From the NCBI RefSeq assembly GCF_004146235.1, contig NZ_SELO01000005.1, positions 124,001-188,000 on the forward strand: DNA of 64,000 bases, given 5' to 3'. The translations under genes were made by a program, and so were the position numbers. Below the pieces are notes generated by a model. The model searched no databases and was not told where the DNA came from. It worked only from the letters and a program-made list of their open reading frames with translations. Positions 63,235 through 64,000 of the stretch are shown here, one piece after another. This DNA comes from Tropicimonas sp. IMCC6043 (GTDB lineage: Bacteria > Pseudomonadota > Alphaproteobacteria > Rhodobacterales > Rhodobacteraceae). Each line of letters opens with the position of its first letter. The first letter of the stretch is position 1.

Positions 63235-64000
63235 TCACTTCATGCGCAACACCGCACCGGGATTCATGATGCCGGCCGGATCGAGCGCCTGCTTGATCGC
63301 CCGCATTGCGGCGAGCCGCGCCGGGTCGCCGTAGCGCTCGAGATCACCCACCTTGAGCCGGCCGATCCCATGCTCGGCGCTCACCGAGCCGTTAAGGTCA
63401 TGCACGAGATCGTGGATCCGGCGGCTGATCTCGTCGCGCCTGCCAAGGAACTCCGAGCGGCTGTGACCCTTCGGCGGATAGGTGTTGTAATGGAGGTTGC
63501 CGTCGCCGAGATGGCCGAAGCAATTGACCCGGAACGGCCCCAGCCGGGCCATCATCTCGTCGCCCCGGCGGATGAACTCGGGAATGGTCTCGATCGGAAC
63601 CGAGATGTCATGGGAGGAGGTCGCGCCGATCAGCCGGTTCGCCTCCGGTATCGCCTCGCGCATCCGCCAGAAGGCGGCGCGCTGCGCCTCCGATCTCGCG
63701 ATCAGGCCATCCGAGGCAAGACCGGCCTCGGCGGCTTTGGCAAAGAGCGCCTCGAGTTCGGAATCGGCATCGAGCCCGGCAAAGAGGCCGAACTCGACCA
63801 GCGCGCTCCATTCCGGCGGATCGGCGAAGGGCTGGTGCAGCTCCGGCATAGTCTCGGCGAGAAAGTCCAGCCCGGTTCGATGGATCAGTTCGAAGGCGGT
63901 GATTCCCTCGCCCAGCCGCGCCTTCGCCATGGCGAGGATATCGAGCGCCGCCTGCGGCCCCGCAACCACCATCAGCGCCGCGCCGACCGATTGCGGCCGT
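63235..64000 (-). CDS. FAD-linked oxidase, C-terminal part (GlcD/D-lactate dehydrogenase-like; cut by window edge)
   Basis: The reverse strand is open from the window edge to the stop at 63235. The visible 254 residues are the C-terminal domain of an FAD-linked oxidase (vanillyl-alcohol-oxidase type): LIGATSSHDISVPIETIPEFI, HLGDGNLHYNTYPP, SVSAEHGIGRLKVGDLERYG and ALDPAGIMNPG. The family oxidises 2-hydroxy acids such as glycolate, D-lactate or D-2-hydroxyglutarate; which one cannot be settled without the N-terminal half. Confidence 0.9.
   Translation of the reverse strand, partial: RPQSVGAALMVVAGPQAALDILAMAKARLGEGITAFELIHRTGLDFLAETMPELHQPFADPPEWSALVEFGLFAGLDADSELEALFAKAAEAGLASDGLIARSEAQRAAFWRMREAIPEANRLIGATSSHDISVPIETIPEFIRRGDEMMARLGPFRVNCFGHLGDGNLHYNTYPPKGHSRSEFLGRRDEISRRIHDLVHDLNGSVSAEHGIGRLKVGDLERYGDPARLAAMRAIKQALDPAGIMNPGAVLRMK

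Noticed and set aside
1-64000. tRNA or rRNA genes, CRISPR arrays, insertion sequences or prophage genes
   Set aside because: Intergenic regions are short, and none shows cloverleaf-like conserved tRNA arms, regularly spaced repeats, transposase motifs or phage genes that I could recognise by eye.

Overview
This window is a gene-dense, high-GC stretch of bacterial chromosome, most likely from a member of the Rhodobacteraceae (Alphaproteobacteria). The evidence is the gene content: a four-subunit sarcosine oxidase, a propionyl-CoA carboxylase/methylmalonyl-CoA mutase locus with a PccR-type short-chain acyl-CoA regulator, HdaA beside polyphosphate kinase, a short ProS without an editing insertion, CcmI, PtsP beside LysC, and several small families typical of this group. 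I see no rRNA, tRNA, CRISPR array, insertion sequence or phage module. Long antisense reading frames are abundant, but they are a side effect of GC-rich codon use.

Layout. 1-8.2 kb: the 5' end of ureD, the pyrimidine genes pyrC and pyrE, dnaB, a GFA-family zinc protein, and an alr-mlaE-mlaF operon. 8.2-13.6 kb: an Ala/Gly-rich protein of unknown function, a long acidic LysM protein, a LOG-family nucleosidase, a RarD permease and an iron superoxide dismutase with a clear terminator. 13.7-20.8 kb, minus strand: the sarcosine oxidase operon soxB-(tfoX-like)-soxD-soxA-soxG, followed by a hydrolase/TPR protein that has its own Fnr-like site. 21-23.3 kb: ccmI (with a duplicated C-terminal module), ruvX and a DUF1289 gene. 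23.3-30.1 kb, minus strand: lolC-lolD, two coupled cytochromes c, a MipA-type outer-membrane protein, an EAL phosphodiesterase and dusA. 30.3-40.5 kb: proS, a PerM-type permease, hdaA, ppk1, ppx, an endo/exonuclease-phosphatase family protein and two convergent J-domain-related genes.

40.6-54.3 kb is the propionate region. On the minus strand it runs pccB, three small genes, a small lipoprotein, pccA, a decayed membrane-protein gene, a sulfotransferase-like gene and the methylmalonyl-CoA mutase gene mcm. A DUF4174 gene sits on the plus strand inside it. On the plus strand, facing away from pccB, are a Bcr/CflA-type exporter and pccR. TTTGCAAA boxes occur in the pccB/exporter intergenic region and again just before pccR. 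Together these enzymes convert propionyl-CoA to succinyl-CoA under control of PccR. 54.3-64 kb: a YdcH-like gene, a peptidoglycan-binding protein, a Hint-domain remnant, lysC, ptsP, a small gene behind a good promoter and a 7-2-7 inverted repeat, a GNAT acetyltransferase, a MarC-family protein, a flavin reductase-like protein, apt, and the 3' end of an FAD-linked oxidase gene.

The points most worth a second look are the PccR-box-flanked exporter between pccB and pccR, the decaying membrane-protein gene inside the propionate operon, the tfoX-like gene inside the sarcosine oxidase operon, the recent in-gene duplication in ccmI, the Fnr-like sites, and the unclassified Ala/Gly-rich protein at 8.2-9.2 kb. 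I did not find a complete system that I could call wholly new.
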